DNA of 64,000 nt from Salinimicrobium gaetbulicola (GCF_042676025.1 NZ_JBHTJP010000002.1:124001-188000); one strand, 5' to 3'; counted from the first letter of the stretch, positions 34,952 to 44,463 are shown. Numbers and translations: made by a program. Notes: generated by a model from the sequence alone, not told the origin.

Positions 34952-35030
34952 GTTGATTTTATTTCTTTTAAAGTTACTTAAGACAGAACGGGAGTCGTCT
35001 TAAACAATTTGTAATTTTTTAAGCACACCT

Positions 35031-35510
35031 CTATTTAGTGTCGGGAATGAACTTCATCGCGATACCATTGATACAATGGCGCCTCCCGGTAGTCTCTTTG
35101 GGCCCATCGTTAAACACATGTCCCAGGTGACCTCCGCAATTGGCGCAAGCTACCTCTGTTGCTTTTACGCCATTGATTCGGTCAGGACGGTAATCGACAT
35201 TCTCTTCATTAATGGGGCGGTCAAAACTGGGCCAACCGGTTCCACTGTCAAACTTGTTTTTGGTTCTGTATAATGGATTTTCACAAGCAGCGCAAACAAA
35301 AGTTCCGGGCTCGTCAATATCATTTAAGGGGCTTGAAAAAGGAGGTTCGGTTCCGCCTTTACGCAAGATCTGGAATTCCTGCGGACTTAATTCTGCTTTC
35401 CATTCGGCTTCGGTTTTGGAAAGCGGATATTCTTTATTCTTCTCATCCTGCGCATTTCCATTACAGCCAAAAATGAGAACAGTCAAAAATAATAGCAGTA
35501 ATTGTTTCAT
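35031..35510 (-). CDS. msrB: Peptide-methionine (R)-S-oxide reductase, lipoprotein form
   Basis: Starting at ATG 35510 (MKQLLLLFLTVLIFGCNG) gives 159 residues with a lipobox at FGC. The MsrB core is intact: VCAACENPLY, GTGWPSF, ACANCGGHLGHVF and catalytic Cys in RRHCINGIAMKF. It would be anchored at the cell envelope and repair oxidised surface or periplasmic proteins. The cytoplasmic paralogue is next in the operon. Confidence 0.92.
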   Translation of the reverse strand: MKQLLLLFLTVLIFGCNGNAQDEKNKEYPLSKTEAEWKAELSPQEFQILRKGGTEPPFSSPLNDIDEPGTFVCAACENPLYRTKNKFDSGTGWPSFDRPINEENVDYRPDRINGVKATEVACANCGGHLGHVFNDGPKETTGRRHCINGIAMKFIPDTK

Positions 35511-35540
35511 CGGATTTGTTTTTCGAAACCAGAACAAGAA

Positions 35541-36440
35541 CTATACCGAAAGAAAATGAATGATTTTGTTAATTACTTTTTGATTTCCCAAAATCCGACG
35601 ATGGCCAAGATCTTCCGTTACAAAGAGTTCCCCGTTTTCAAGACTTTCCACGATCTCGTGCGCCGAACTAATATGCACATCAACATCCTGCTCATCATGG
35701 ACCACCAGGGTAGGTATATGGACATCTTTTGCTGAAACCGCCCCGGAGTAGTTATCCATATCTTCCCCGAATTTAGTGTCGAAATACTGTTTCATTTTTT
35801 TGGCGACCTTCTCGTTCATTTTCATGTGATGCGCGAACTCCCTTGTAATATGGGTCACACTGTTGGCAGTTCCAATAATGACAAGTTTTTTAATTTCCAT
35901 CCCGTCCTTTACAGCTTTTAAAGAAGCCATTCCGCCAAGAGAATGGCCTATAGCAGCTTCAAAAGGGCCGTAATTTTTGTCCAGAAATTGAATGGTCTCT
36001 ATAAAAAAAGGCATCATACTCCATTTTCCCGGAGCTTTACCGTGTGCAGGAGCGTCAAAGCTTACAACACTATAACCGTGACTTATTAATTCTTCTGCCA
36101 TAACGGCCAATTGGGTGCCTCGTCCACTCCAGCCATGTGCAAGTAGAATTTTCTTTGGGGAATCTCCGTATTCATATACTATGACCTCCCGGTTGATAGA
36201 CGGTACGGTAAGTTTTGTCTGTTTACTTTTTTCATCCATTTCTTTTTCCCGTTCAGGGAGTTTATATCTAAAGGGAGTTAGAAAAAGCTTTGCTGCAAAG
36301 CGACTTGCAAGAAAAGGACTTATGAAAGTGAGGATTTTCCCTATTACTAAAATGTAATTGGGAACTAATAAACGTTGTACAGGGATCTTATCTTTTTTGG
36401 TCTTGGTCATGGGTTGGTAATATTCCCGCAAGTTAAACAT
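35541..36440 (-). CDS. Alpha/beta hydrolase
   Basis: 299 residues (an ATG at 36410 would give 289). A hydrophobic N-terminal stretch (LVIGKILTFISPFLASRFAAKL, shown in part) could anchor it in the membrane. Hydrolase signatures: KILLAHGWSGRGTQ (oxyanion), AAIGHSLGGMASL (nucleophile Ser), HDEQDVDV (Asp) and DLGHRRIL (His). The substrate is unknown. Confidence 0.87.
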   Translation of the reverse strand: MFNLREYYQPMTKTKKDKIPVQRLLVPNYILVIGKILTFISPFLASRFAAKLFLTPFRYKLPEREKEMDEKSKQTKLTVPSINREVIVYEYGDSPKKILLAHGWSGRGTQLAVMAEELISHGYSVVSFDAPAHGKAPGKWSMMPFFIETIQFLDKNYGPFEAAIGHSLGGMASLKAVKDGMEIKKLVIIGTANSVTHITREFAHHMKMNEKVAKKMKQYFDTKFGEDMDNYSGAVSAKDVHIPTLVVHDEQDVDVHISSAHEIVESLENGELFVTEDLGHRRILGNQKVINKIIHFLSV

Positions 36441-36564
36441 TTTAGTCGCTTCAGGATACTGTGAAACCGCTGGATTGCGAATTTGGCAGGTATTTTGTTA
36501 AACCTAAATTAAAGCCTTAAGTTGACAGGAGTTGATTTATTAACTTTAACAAAAACCTATTATT

Positions 36565-37389
36565 ATGAGAATAAAACAGATTACAATAGTATTTAGCGTT
36601 TTTCTCCTGGTTATGGCTTGTAAAACCAATCCATTCACCGGAGAGAAGAATCTTAATTTCTATCCTAATTCCCAAATCTTCCCAGCTGCATTTCAACAAT
36701 ACAACCAGGTGTTGTCTGAAAATGAGATTGTAACAGGAACAGCAGAATCCAGAATGATCAAGAATGTAGGGCAGAAGATCGCCACTGCTTCTAAAAGGTA
36801 TCTTGACGCCAATGGCTACCAGGGATATCTTGATGATTATAAATGGGAGTTTAGTTTAATAAAGGACGACCAGGTCAATGCGTGGGCAATGCCGGGTGGA
36901 AAGATCGCATTTTACACCGGGATCATGCCTATTGCCAAGGATGAAGCCGGAGTGGCCGCTATTATGGCTCACGAGGTTGCTCACGCCCTGGCAGATCACG
37001 GTGCGCAACGTATGAGTGCCGCCCAGTTGCAACAATTAGGGGCTGTGGCAGGAAATGTAGCTCTTAGCGGAAAAAGTGATGAGACACGCCAGATCTTTAA
37101 TACAGCTTATGGACTAGGTTCTACGGTAGGAGTGATGCTTCCTTTTAGCAGAGGACATGAATCTGAAGCTGATAGGATTGGTCTTACTCTTATGGCTATC
37201 GCAGGGTATGAACCGTTGGAAGCTGCTGAACTTTGGAAAAGAATGCAGGCTCAATCTAAAGGTCAGGCTCCACCTGAATTCTTAAGTACACACCCTTCTT
37301 CAGATACCAGAATTAGAAATATTGAGAAGTGGGCTCCTGAAGCCAGGGCGGAAGCCAGAAAATATGGAGTTACGAACTTTCAGCGATAA
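36565..37389 (+). CDS. M48 family metallopeptidase, lipoprotein
   Basis: 274 residues. Lipobox LVMACKTNPFTG, then the M48 peptidase core: HEVAHALADHGAQRM (HExxH) and HESEADRIG (third zinc ligand), with STHPSSDTRI near the end as in LoiP/YcaL/BepA-like periplasmic peptidases. It likely degrades misfolded envelope proteins. It has its own terminator at 37411. Confidence 0.92.
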   Translation: MRIKQITIVFSVFLLVMACKTNPFTGEKNLNFYPNSQIFPAAFQQYNQVLSENEIVTGTAESRMIKNVGQKIATASKRYLDANGYQGYLDDYKWEFSLIKDDQVNAWAMPGGKIAFYTGIMPIAKDEAGVAAIMAHEVAHALADHGAQRMSAAQLQQLGAVAGNVALSGKSDETRQIFNTAYGLGSTVGVMLPFSRGHESEADRIGLTLMAIAGYEPLEAAELWKRMQAQSKGQAPPEFLSTHPSSDTRIRNIEKWAPEARAEARKYGVTNFQR

Positions 37390-37410
37390 ATTATAAAAAC
37401 ACTATTTTAG

Positions 37411-37440
37411 GAGCTGCCAAAATTGGCAGCTCTTTTAATT
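37411..37440 (+). terminator. Terminator after M48 gene
   Basis: GAGCTGCC-AAAATT-GGCAGCTC type hairpin with TTTT; it ends 10 nt before the next ATG. Confidence 0.75.
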
Positions 37441-37449
37441 TATCCCTGT

Positions 37450-38790
37450 ATGAAAAGACTCCCCAAAGGAAATAAGAAATTGCTCAATGCCTGGGCTTTC
37501 TATGACTGGGCCAATTCAGTTTACAGCCTGGTGATAGCTTCCACGATCTTCCCTATTTTTTATGGAGCTCTCACCATCGTAAAAAATGAGCAGGAAGAAA
37601 TTATTTCTGATACTGTGCATTTTATGGGGTTTCAATTCAATAATGACTCCCTGATAAGTTATGTAACCGCCCTGGCTTTTTTAATGGTCGCTATTATGAG
37701 TCCGTTTCTTTCAGGAATAGCAGATTATGTAGGGAATAAAAAGAACTTTTTGAAGTTCTTTTGTTATTTGGGATCCATTTCCTGTATTGGACTTTTCTGG
37801 TTCAATCTGGAGGAGCTCTGGTTTGGGCTTACCTGCTATTTTTTTGCCCTGGTTGGCTTCTGGGCCAGCCTGGTTTTCTATAACTCATACCTGCCTGATA
37901 TTGCATTTCCGGAGCAACAAGACAAGGTGAGCGCAAAGGGATTTTCAATGGGATATATAGGCAGTGTGGTTCTTTTGATCCTTTGTTTAGTAATGATCAT
38001 GAAATATGAGTGGTTCGGGTTTGAAGGCAAAGGTTTTCCAACGCGTCTTTCATTTGTATTGACTGGATTATGGTGGATGGGTTTCAGCCAGATCACTTAC
38101 TATTACCTTCCGAAGGGAAATAAAAAGCAGAAGCTTACCAACGATATTCTTTTCAATGGATTTAGGGAGTTAAAGAAAATATGGCATTCTCTTCAGCACA
38201 ATCCTCAGCTTAAAAAATACCTGAGAGCCTTCTTTGTGTATAGTATGGCAGTTCAAACCGTGATGTTGATCGCTACTTATTTTGGGATCGAGGAAGTGAA
38301 CTGGTCGGGACAAGATGCTACCACCGGATTAATAGTTAGTATTTTGCTTATACAATTGGTAGCCATTCTTGGGGCGACCATTACTTCAAGAATATCAGCA
38401 CGGCTGGGGAATATAACCACTCTGATTATTGTCAATATAATCTGGATTGGGATATGTGTGTACGCATTTTTTGTTAAGACTCCGTTTCAATTCTATATAG
38501 CTGCAGGGCTGGTGGGTCTTGTAATGGGAGGTATTCAAACCTTATCACGATCTACCTATTCTAAAATGATCCCTGAAGGCACTATTGATACTGCCAGTTT
38601 TTTCAGTTTTTATGATGTTTCAGAAAAGATAGGGATTGTAATTGGTATGGTGCTCTACGGATTGGTAGCTGAGGTCTTCGGAAGCATTCGGTTTTCAATA
38701 CTTTTTCTAACCGGTTTCTTCCTGATTGGGGTGATCTTGTTGATGAGAGTTCCGAGGGAACATCTGGAGCCAAAAGAAGAAACGGCTTAA
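37450..38790 (+). CDS. MFS transporter, UMF1 (Atg22-like) family
   Basis: ATG 37450 (MKRLPKGNKKLLNAWAFYDW) gives 446 residues with about 12 membrane segments. AWAFYDWANSVYSLVI at the N-terminus and GGIQTLSRSTYSKMIPE late in the protein are family signatures of UMF1/Atg22-like permeases. Amino-acid efflux is known for yeast Atg22; the bacterial substrate is unknown. Confidence 0.88.
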   Translation: MKRLPKGNKKLLNAWAFYDWANSVYSLVIASTIFPIFYGALTIVKNEQEEIISDTVHFMGFQFNNDSLISYVTALAFLMVAIMSPFLSGIADYVGNKKNFLKFFCYLGSISCIGLFWFNLEELWFGLTCYFFALVGFWASLVFYNSYLPDIAFPEQQDKVSAKGFSMGYIGSVVLLILCLVMIMKYEWFGFEGKGFPTRLSFVLTGLWWMGFSQITYYYLPKGNKKQKLTNDILFNGFRELKKIWHSLQHNPQLKKYLRAFFVYSMAVQTVMLIATYFGIEEVNWSGQDATTGLIVSILLIQLVAILGATITSRISARLGNITTLIIVNIIWIGICVYAFFVKTPFQFYIAAGLVGLVMGGIQTLSRSTYSKMIPEGTIDTASFFSFYDVSEKIGIVIGMVLYGLVAEVFGSIRFSILFLTGFFLIGVILLMRVPREHLEPKEETA

Positions 38791-38815
38791 AATGTAATGT
38801 TGCACCGTAAGCCGT
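38782..38815. terminator. Possible terminator between convergent genes
   Basis: ACGGCTT (inside the transporter's last codons) and AAGCCGT pair across a 20-nt loop; no clear T run on the plus strand. Weak. Confidence 0.3.
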
Positions 38816-38836
38816 CTCCATATGTATAGGGTATTT

Positions 38837-39571
38837 CTATCTTTTGGTAATACTACCGCTGCCCATAGTTCTAAAATTTTCTTTTTTTGGATTACCTCTA
38901 TATTCGATATCTCCTGAACCCGGCGTTTTGGCTGAAAGTTCTTCGGAAGCATACACCTGGATGTCACCTGATCCTAATACAGTGGCACTTACAGTTGCGC
39001 TCTTAAAATTAAAAGCGCTAATATCACCTGACCCTGTCACTTTGCAATCAAAGTTTTCGGCGCTTCCCTTAAGTTCGATATCTCCCGAACCGGTAACTCC
39101 TGCCGTGGCATCTTTGGCGGTAACAAATAGTTTGACATCTCCTGAACCAACGATCTTGATTTCAAAATTTTTGGATCTGATCTCATCTGCAGAATAAATA
39201 TCTCCCGAACCGGTTAGTGTCACAGCATCCAGGCTTTCAAACGGAACAACTACTTTTATTTCCATATTGCGAGAAGGATCCAGTCTGTAACCTTTTTCCA
39301 CCCGTATCTTCAAGGAATTGCCTTCAACTTCAGTAATAATATGTTTCAGTAGGTTTTCTTCGGCTTCAATTTTCAGGTTGCCTTCTTTGCCTGCTACCAG
39401 CTGCACGTCCATGCTCCCTAATAATGAAACTCTGTCGTAGTCTGAAACCGTTCTGGATTCAGTGGTCATATTACCATTCCCGTTAACCTCTTCTGTTCCG
39501 CTCCACCATTGAGCCTGAGTAGGAGTGAAGAAAAAGACTGCTAATACGATACTTGTGATTAATTTTTTCAT
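38837..39571 (-). CDS. Head-GIN domain (DUF2807) exported protein
   Basis: 244 residues with signal peptide MKKLITSIVLAVFFFTPTQA. DUF2807 (putative auto-transporter adhesin head GIN) pattern: VSDYDRVSLLGSMDVQL, and six GSGDI/GSGDV/GSGSI turns spaced 16-22 residues (SGDIYS, SGDVKL, SGDIEL, SGDISAF, SGDIQV, SGDIEY), one per coil of a beta-helix. It is last in an operon with an ECF sigma factor and probably reports or tethers at the envelope. Confidence 0.88.
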   Translation of the reverse strand: MKKLITSIVLAVFFFTPTQAQWWSGTEEVNGNGNMTTESRTVSDYDRVSLLGSMDVQLVAGKEGNLKIEAEENLLKHIITEVEGNSLKIRVEKGYRLDPSRNMEIKVVVPFESLDAVTLTGSGDIYSADEIRSKNFEIKIVGSGDVKLFVTAKDATAGVTGSGDIELKGSAENFDCKVTGSGDISAFNFKSATVSATVLGSGDIQVYASEELSAKTPGSGDIEYRGNPKKENFRTMGSGSITKR

Positions 39572-39614
39572 GTTTTGATAATTTTTGATTGATTGATGAT
39601 ATTTGAAATTTTGA

Positions 39615-40703
39615 TTACTGAAACCTCACTCCTCCGTAGCTGGAGTTGATAGTAATAGTTCCGCCGGTATTTCCGTTGATATGGAATCCCTCAAAGTAGT
39701 TATCACTTCCCGATTGATTTCGTTTATTTACGGTGAAGCCATTTCCGTCTAGTCCTTTTACGCTTCCGTAAGAGGTATTCACGTCAAAACTGAATGGGGA
39801 TTCACGGTCATAACCAAGTTTAATCGATGTATAATCACTTTTAATATTGACCTTTTTCATGCTTCCCATGATCCTGTCAATTGACAGCGAGCCGTAATCC
39901 ATATTTATATCGGCGGTACTGTATAACATTCCAAGGTCGATTCCCAGGTAGTCTCCGGAACCTGAAATATTTTTCACCTTATCCACTTTTAAAGAGCCGT
40001 AGTCATTGTTGTATTTCAGGTTGACCACTTTTCTAAAGCGAGCATCAGTATAGTCTGCTGCCAGGTCAATAGAACCGGCGTTGTCAATGGTGAATTCGGA
40101 ATAGTCTGCCCTGATTTTAGCTCTTTTCACGACATCGATAGAACTGTTTCGGGTATAATCAAAATTGAGGTAATTATTTTTTCCGTTCAGTTCGCCTATG
40201 AGGAACTTTCCGTAGTCACAGGAAAGTTTTAGGTCACCTTCCAGTTTATCCAGGTTGATACTTCCGTAGTCATTTGAAATATTCATGTTGTTGGTCACGG
40301 GAGCTTTAACAATGTAATTTATTTCCATATTCACATTACTGCTGCTTCCAAAAAGAGCGCTAATCCATGATGAATTTGATTTTTCAAATATCGTTTTGGC
40401 AGTCACCCCGTCACTGTTCTGGTTGAAGATTACATCAATATCATCCAGACGTTCCTTTACCTTTTCCTCATCATTACCATTGGTCTTGATGATCACTTGG
40501 ATCTCCACACGATTCTGCTCCCAGGTTTCCACATCGATATTTCCGTAGCTGTTATCTAAAGACAAGAGGTCATTCGCGGAAACCGTGTATTCTTTTTTTA
40601 TCTTTTTTTCCTTTGTATATTTTCCTTTATACTCATTGGACGCACAGGAGATTGCCGGCACCAGAAGCAGTGCTATGAGGATGTTATATAATTGTGCTTT
40701 CAT
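39615..40703 (-). CDS. DUF4097-like beta-helix envelope protein
   Basis: 362 residues; leader ends LLVPAISCASNEYKG, which may be a lipoprotein (Cys at about 20) or Sec signal. The mature part repeats YGS/YGN/YTS turns (SYGNID, DYGSINL, DYGKFLI, DYTRNS, DYSEFTI, DYTDARF, DYGSLKV, DYGSLSI, DYTSIKL, SYGSVKG, SYGGVRF), a beta-helix ladder as in DUF4097/adhesin-like proteins. Its start overlaps the anti-sigma-like gene by 20 nt. Confidence 0.75.
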   Translation of the reverse strand: MKAQLYNILIALLLVPAISCASNEYKGKYTKEKKIKKEYTVSANDLLSLDNSYGNIDVETWEQNRVEIQVIIKTNGNDEEKVKERLDDIDVIFNQNSDGVTAKTIFEKSNSSWISALFGSSSNVNMEINYIVKAPVTNNMNISNDYGSINLDKLEGDLKLSCDYGKFLIGELNGKNNYLNFDYTRNSSIDVVKRAKIRADYSEFTIDNAGSIDLAADYTDARFRKVVNLKYNNDYGSLKVDKVKNISGSGDYLGIDLGMLYSTADINMDYGSLSIDRIMGSMKKVNIKSDYTSIKLGYDRESPFSFDVNTSYGSVKGLDGNGFTVNKRNQSGSDNYFEGFHINGNTGGTITINSSYGGVRFQ

Positions 40704-41244
40704 GGCTTGTGTGTTTTAGGGTGTTTATAGTTTCTACTTTTTCAAGTACTGTTTTTAAAAGGTCGATCCTTTGCTGAAAGTTGGTGATCATAGCGTAGAT
40801 AACTCGCTTGTCCTGACCACTTTTCCCAAGATCTTTTTTTAGTTGCTGGTAATCTTTCTCAAGTATTTCCAATTGATTTAAGGCGTCTTCTATAACCGCT
40901 TCGGTTTCAGGAGTTTTTTGTTCCTGCAGGTTCTCAAGTTCAGTTTTGATGACCGAGGCATAGAAGTCCTGTGTTTGTTTCATTTCAGGGGAAACATTGG
41001 CTAATTCCTGCTGGGTGGTAAATGGGTTGCTCAATAATCCCTGAAAGATGAGGAAGGCCACCAGAAAGCTCGCTGCGATCGCCATTACAGGACCCCAAAG
41101 GGAAATCACTCCAGATCTTTTGGATCTCTTAGCCTTATTCTGTTGCTGAAGTTTTTGACGGAATCTTTCCTCATGATCTGTTGCCGGTTGTGCAATATCA
41201 AAGTCCAGTTCGTCAAAAAGGTCTTTTAGGTTATCAGTTTTCAT
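40684..41244 (-). CDS. Putative anti-sigma factor, single-pass membrane protein
   Basis: 186 residues: an acidic N-terminal cytoplasmic segment (DNLKDLFDELDFDIAQPA), a basic stop-transfer patch (NKAKRSKRS), one membrane segment (about 50-70, VMAIAASFLVAFLIFQGLL) and a coiled-coil periplasmic part (about 95-175). No zinc HxxxCxxC motif is present, so this is not a ZAS-type anti-sigma. The role is inferred from its 11-nt overlap with the ECF sigma gene and its topology. Confidence 0.6.
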   Translation of the reverse strand: MKTDNLKDLFDELDFDIAQPATDHEERFRQKLQQQNKAKRSKRSGVISLWGPVMAIAASFLVAFLIFQGLLSNPFTTQQELANVSPEMKQTQDFYASVIKTELENLQEQKTPETEAVIEDALNQLEILEKDYQQLKKDLGKSGQDKRVIYAMITNFQQRIDLLKTVLEKVETINTLKHTSHESTII

Positions 41245-41794
41245 AGCTCATAAGTTTTTTCCGAAGGCTTTCTTTCGCCCTTGAAATTGTTGTTCTGCAG
41301 TTTGCGTATGATATGTTCAGGATCTCACAGATCTCCTCGTAATCGTACCCCTCTATCAAATGAAGGGTTAGAGCGACCCTGTAATTTTCCTTTAAAGAAT
41401 CTAAGGTCTTCAGTATCATTTTAACCTTCGGATTTTTTTCTTCTTCGTCGGAAGCGATTCCTGATTCATCATCTACTGCGTTTTTAAACTGGTCATTGTA
41501 AGAGACCTCCTGATATTTAATTTTCTTGTTGTACACATTAATGCTCTGGTTCACTACGATCTTTTTAAGCCAGGCCCCAAATGTGGAGGTGCCTTCATAC
41601 GTATCGAGTTTGGTAAAAGCCTTGAGGAAACATTCCTGCATGATATCTTCAGCTTCCGCCGAATGTTTTACAATGCGATATGCGGCATTAAACATGGCCT
41701 TGCTGTATTTCTTATAGACCATCATCTGGGCACGCTCATCCCCGAGCCGGCATTTATCCAAAAGCTCATCAATATGTGTTGTGGTTAGTGTCAA
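41234..41794 (-). CDS. ECF-type RNA polymerase sigma factor
   Basis: 186 residues. Region 2 (YSKAMFNAAYRIVKHSAEAEDIMQECFLKAF, shown in part) and region 4 (LHLIEGYDYEEICEILNISYANCRTTISRAKESLR) are clear. It is first in a four-gene operon with the anti-sigma-like protein and two beta-helix envelope proteins, so it probably controls an envelope response. It is divergent from lon across 218 nt holding a palindrome. Confidence 0.92.
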   Translation of the reverse strand: MTLTTTHIDELLDKCRLGDERAQMMVYKKYSKAMFNAAYRIVKHSAEAEDIMQECFLKAFTKLDTYEGTSTFGAWLKKIVVNQSINVYNKKIKYQEVSYNDQFKNAVDDESGIASDEEEKNPKVKMILKTLDSLKENYRVALTLHLIEGYDYEEICEILNISYANCRTTISRAKESLRKKLMSYEN

Positions 41795-41901
41795 AATATC
41801 AATGCTTTACTATAAAGATGGAGTTATTTTTAATTTGTTACACTTTTAAAAAAAATTCTTTTAAAAATCTTACGTTACGTTGGCATAACAATTGAATTAA
41901 T

Positions 41902-41916
41902 GCAGGTAATACCTGC
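41902..41916. promoter_or_regulatory. Palindrome in the sigma/lon divergent region
   Basis: GCAGGTAATACCTGC is a perfect 7+1+7 inverted repeat about 108 nt from the sigma ATG and 97 nt from lon. A possible operator; no regulator is identified. A second weaker CCTG/CAGG pair follows at 41925-41938. Confidence 0.4.
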
Positions 41917-42012
41917 TATAACCCCCTGTTTTTCAGGTTTTGTAAAGGTAATAAAGCAGATCAATTAGAATGTATAAACAACTGCAGTGACAGTTTGACT
42001 TAAAAAAATATA

Positions 42013-44463
42013 ATGGGCAGAACAAAATTTACAGATCTTGACAGTCTGTCATTACAAGGAATAGATGAAGATGCGGAATTAATTCCCTTAATGACCCCCG
42101 AAGACGAAGAAGAAATAAATAAAGAAAACCTCCCGGAAGAATTACCTATACTTCCATTAAGAAACACCGTTCTGTTTCCAGGAGTGGTGATACCTATTAC
42201 GGCCGGTCGTGATACTTCCATCAAGCTTATCAATGAAGCTAATAGTGATAGTAAAGTAATTGGGGTGGTTTCTCAAAAAGATGAAAAAGTTGAGAATCCT
42301 ACCGCTAATGACATCAATAAGATTGGGGTAGTTGCAAGAATTCTTAGGGTGTTGAAAATGCCTGATGGGAATACTACTGTCATCATTCAGGGTAAAAAAC
42401 GTTTCGAGGTGACCGAAGTGATCGCTGAAAAGCCTTATATGAAGGCCAGGATCAAAGAGGTGCCGGAAGCAAGACCGGCGGTGGATAATGAAGAATTTTC
42501 TGCGATCATTGACTCCATAAAAGATCTTGCGCTTCAGATCATTAAGAATAGCCCGAATATTCCTTCGGAAGCATCTTTCGCTATCCAGAATATTGAGAGC
42601 CCTTCCTTCTTGATCAATTTTGTTTCTTCTAACATGAACCTTTCCGTAGAGGAAAAACAGAAGTTGCTGGAGACAAACAACCTGAAGGACCGCGCACTGT
42701 CCACCTTGAAATTTATGAATATGGAATATCATAAGCTCGAGCTTAAAAATGATATTCAAAGCAAGGTGCAAAGTGACATGAGTCAGCAGCAGCGGGAATA
42801 TTTCCTGCAGCAGCAAATGAAGACCATTCAGGAAGAATTGGGCGGAGTTTCTCATGAAGGGGAGTTGGAAGAAATGAGGGCGCGCGCCAAAAAGAAAAAG
42901 TGGCCTGAGAACATTCAGAAACATTTTGAAAAAGAACTTTCAAAAATGCAGCGAATGAATCCGCAGGTGGCCGAATATTCTATTCAACGCAATTACCTGG
43001 ATCTCTTTCTGGATCTTCCGTGGAGTAAATTCAGTAAAGATAAGTTCGATCTAAAAAGGGCTCAAAAGATCCTTGACCGTGACCACTATGGTCTTGAAGA
43101 TGTTAAGAAAAGGATCATTGAATATTTGGCGGTTCTTAAGATCAGGAATGACATGAAATCGCCGATCCTGTGTCTATATGGGCCTCCGGGAGTTGGTAAA
43201 ACCAGTCTGGGTAGATCTATCGCTGAAGCGCTAGGCAGGGAGTATGTGCGTGTTTCTTTAGGTGGCCTTCGTGATGAAGCTGAAATTAGAGGCCACCGTA
43301 AGACATATATTGGTGCCATGCCCGGAAGAATTGTTCAGAGCTTGAAAAAGGCCGGTACAAGTAACCCTGTATTTGTCCTGGATGAGATCGATAAATTAAG
43401 TGTAGGTCATAGCGGAGATCCTTCTTCAGCTTTACTTGAGGTGTTGGATCCTGAGCAAAACAGTGAATTCCATGATAACTTCCTGGAGATGCCTTATGAT
43501 CTCTCAAAGGTAATGTTCATCGCCACTGCCAATAACCTGGGAACCATTCAGCCGGCATTAAGAGACCGAATGGAGATCATCAATGTAACAGGATATACTA
43601 TTGAGGAGAAGGTAGAGATCGCTAAACAACACCTGGTGCCTAAGCAATTGAAGGAACACGGGCTTTCCAAGGAAAATCTTAAGATAGGAAAGAAGCAACT
43701 TGAAAAGATAGTTGAGGGATATACCAGAGAATCCGGGGTTCGTAGTCTAGAAAAGCAGATCGCCAAGATGGTGAGATATGCAGCCAAGAGTATTGCCATG
43801 GAAGAGGAGTATAATGTGAAGATCACCGATGAAGATATTATAGAGGTGCTTGGGAGCCCAAAAATGGAGCGTGATAAATATGAGGATAATGAAACTGCCG
43901 GAGTGGTGACAGGTTTGGCCTGGACCCAGGTTGGTGGTGATATTCTCTTTATTGAATCAATTCTTTCAAAAGGAAAAGGCGCCTTGAACATTACAGGAAA
44001 CCTTGGTAAGGTAATGAAGGAATCGGCTACCATCGCTTTGGAATATATTAAAGGTAATGCCGGGGAGCTTGGGATAGATCCTGAAGTGATCGAGAAGTAT
44101 AATGTTCATATTCACGTGCCTGAAGGTGCGACACCAAAAGATGGTCCAAGTGCAGGTATTACCATGCTGACTTCTTTGGTTTCGTTGTACACCCAAAAGA
44201 AAGTGAAAAAGAGTATCGCCATGACCGGTGAGATAACTCTACGCGGAAAAGTACTTCCGGTGGGAGGTATTAAGGAAAAGATCCTTGCAGCCAAGAGAGC
44301 TCATATTAAAGAGATCATTCTTTGCGAAGAAAACCGAAGAGATATAGAAGAAATTAAAGAGGAATATTTAAAAGGTCTTAAATTTCACTATGTAAAGGAA
44401 ATGAAAGAGGTAATTGATATTGCTATTCTGAAAGAAAAGGTGAAAAATCCGAAGAAATTATAA
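42013..44463 (+). CDS. lon: ATP-dependent protease La
   Basis: 816 residues. N-terminal LON domain LPILPLRNTVLFPGVVIPI (shown in part), AAA+ core with Walker A GPPGVGKTSLG (about 395) and Walker B PVFVLDEIDKL, and the protease domain with Ser in PKDGPSAGITML and Lys in GGIKEKILAAKRA, forming the Ser-Lys dyad. It degrades misfolded and regulatory proteins in the cytoplasm. It has an acidic N-terminal extension typical of Bacteroidota Lon. It ends in its own terminator. Confidence 0.98.
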   Translation: MGRTKFTDLDSLSLQGIDEDAELIPLMTPEDEEEINKENLPEELPILPLRNTVLFPGVVIPITAGRDTSIKLINEANSDSKVIGVVSQKDEKVENPTANDINKIGVVARILRVLKMPDGNTTVIIQGKKRFEVTEVIAEKPYMKARIKEVPEARPAVDNEEFSAIIDSIKDLALQIIKNSPNIPSEASFAIQNIESPSFLINFVSSNMNLSVEEKQKLLETNNLKDRALSTLKFMNMEYHKLELKNDIQSKVQSDMSQQQREYFLQQQMKTIQEELGGVSHEGELEEMRARAKKKKWPENIQKHFEKELSKMQRMNPQVAEYSIQRNYLDLFLDLPWSKFSKDKFDLKRAQKILDRDHYGLEDVKKRIIEYLAVLKIRNDMKSPILCLYGPPGVGKTSLGRSIAEALGREYVRVSLGGLRDEAEIRGHRKTYIGAMPGRIVQSLKKAGTSNPVFVLDEIDKLSVGHSGDPSSALLEVLDPEQNSEFHDNFLEMPYDLSKVMFIATANNLGTIQPALRDRMEIINVTGYTIEEKVEIAKQHLVPKQLKEHGLSKENLKIGKKQLEKIVEGYTRESGVRSLEKQIAKMVRYAAKSIAMEEEYNVKITDEDIIEVLGSPKMERDKYEDNETAGVVTGLAWTQVGGDILFIESILSKGKGALNITGNLGKVMKESATIALEYIKGNAGELGIDPEVIEKYNVHIHVPEGATPKDGPSAGITMLTSLVSLYTQKKVKKSIAMTGEITLRGKVLPVGGIKEKILAAKRAHIKEIILCEENRRDIEEIKEEYLKGLKFHYVKEMKEVIDIAILKEKVKNPKKL

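Noticed and set aside
42157..42924. Minus-strand frame of 255 codons inside lon
   Set aside because: Antisense to a well-conserved gene, rich in Phe and Leu as expected of a shadow frame.
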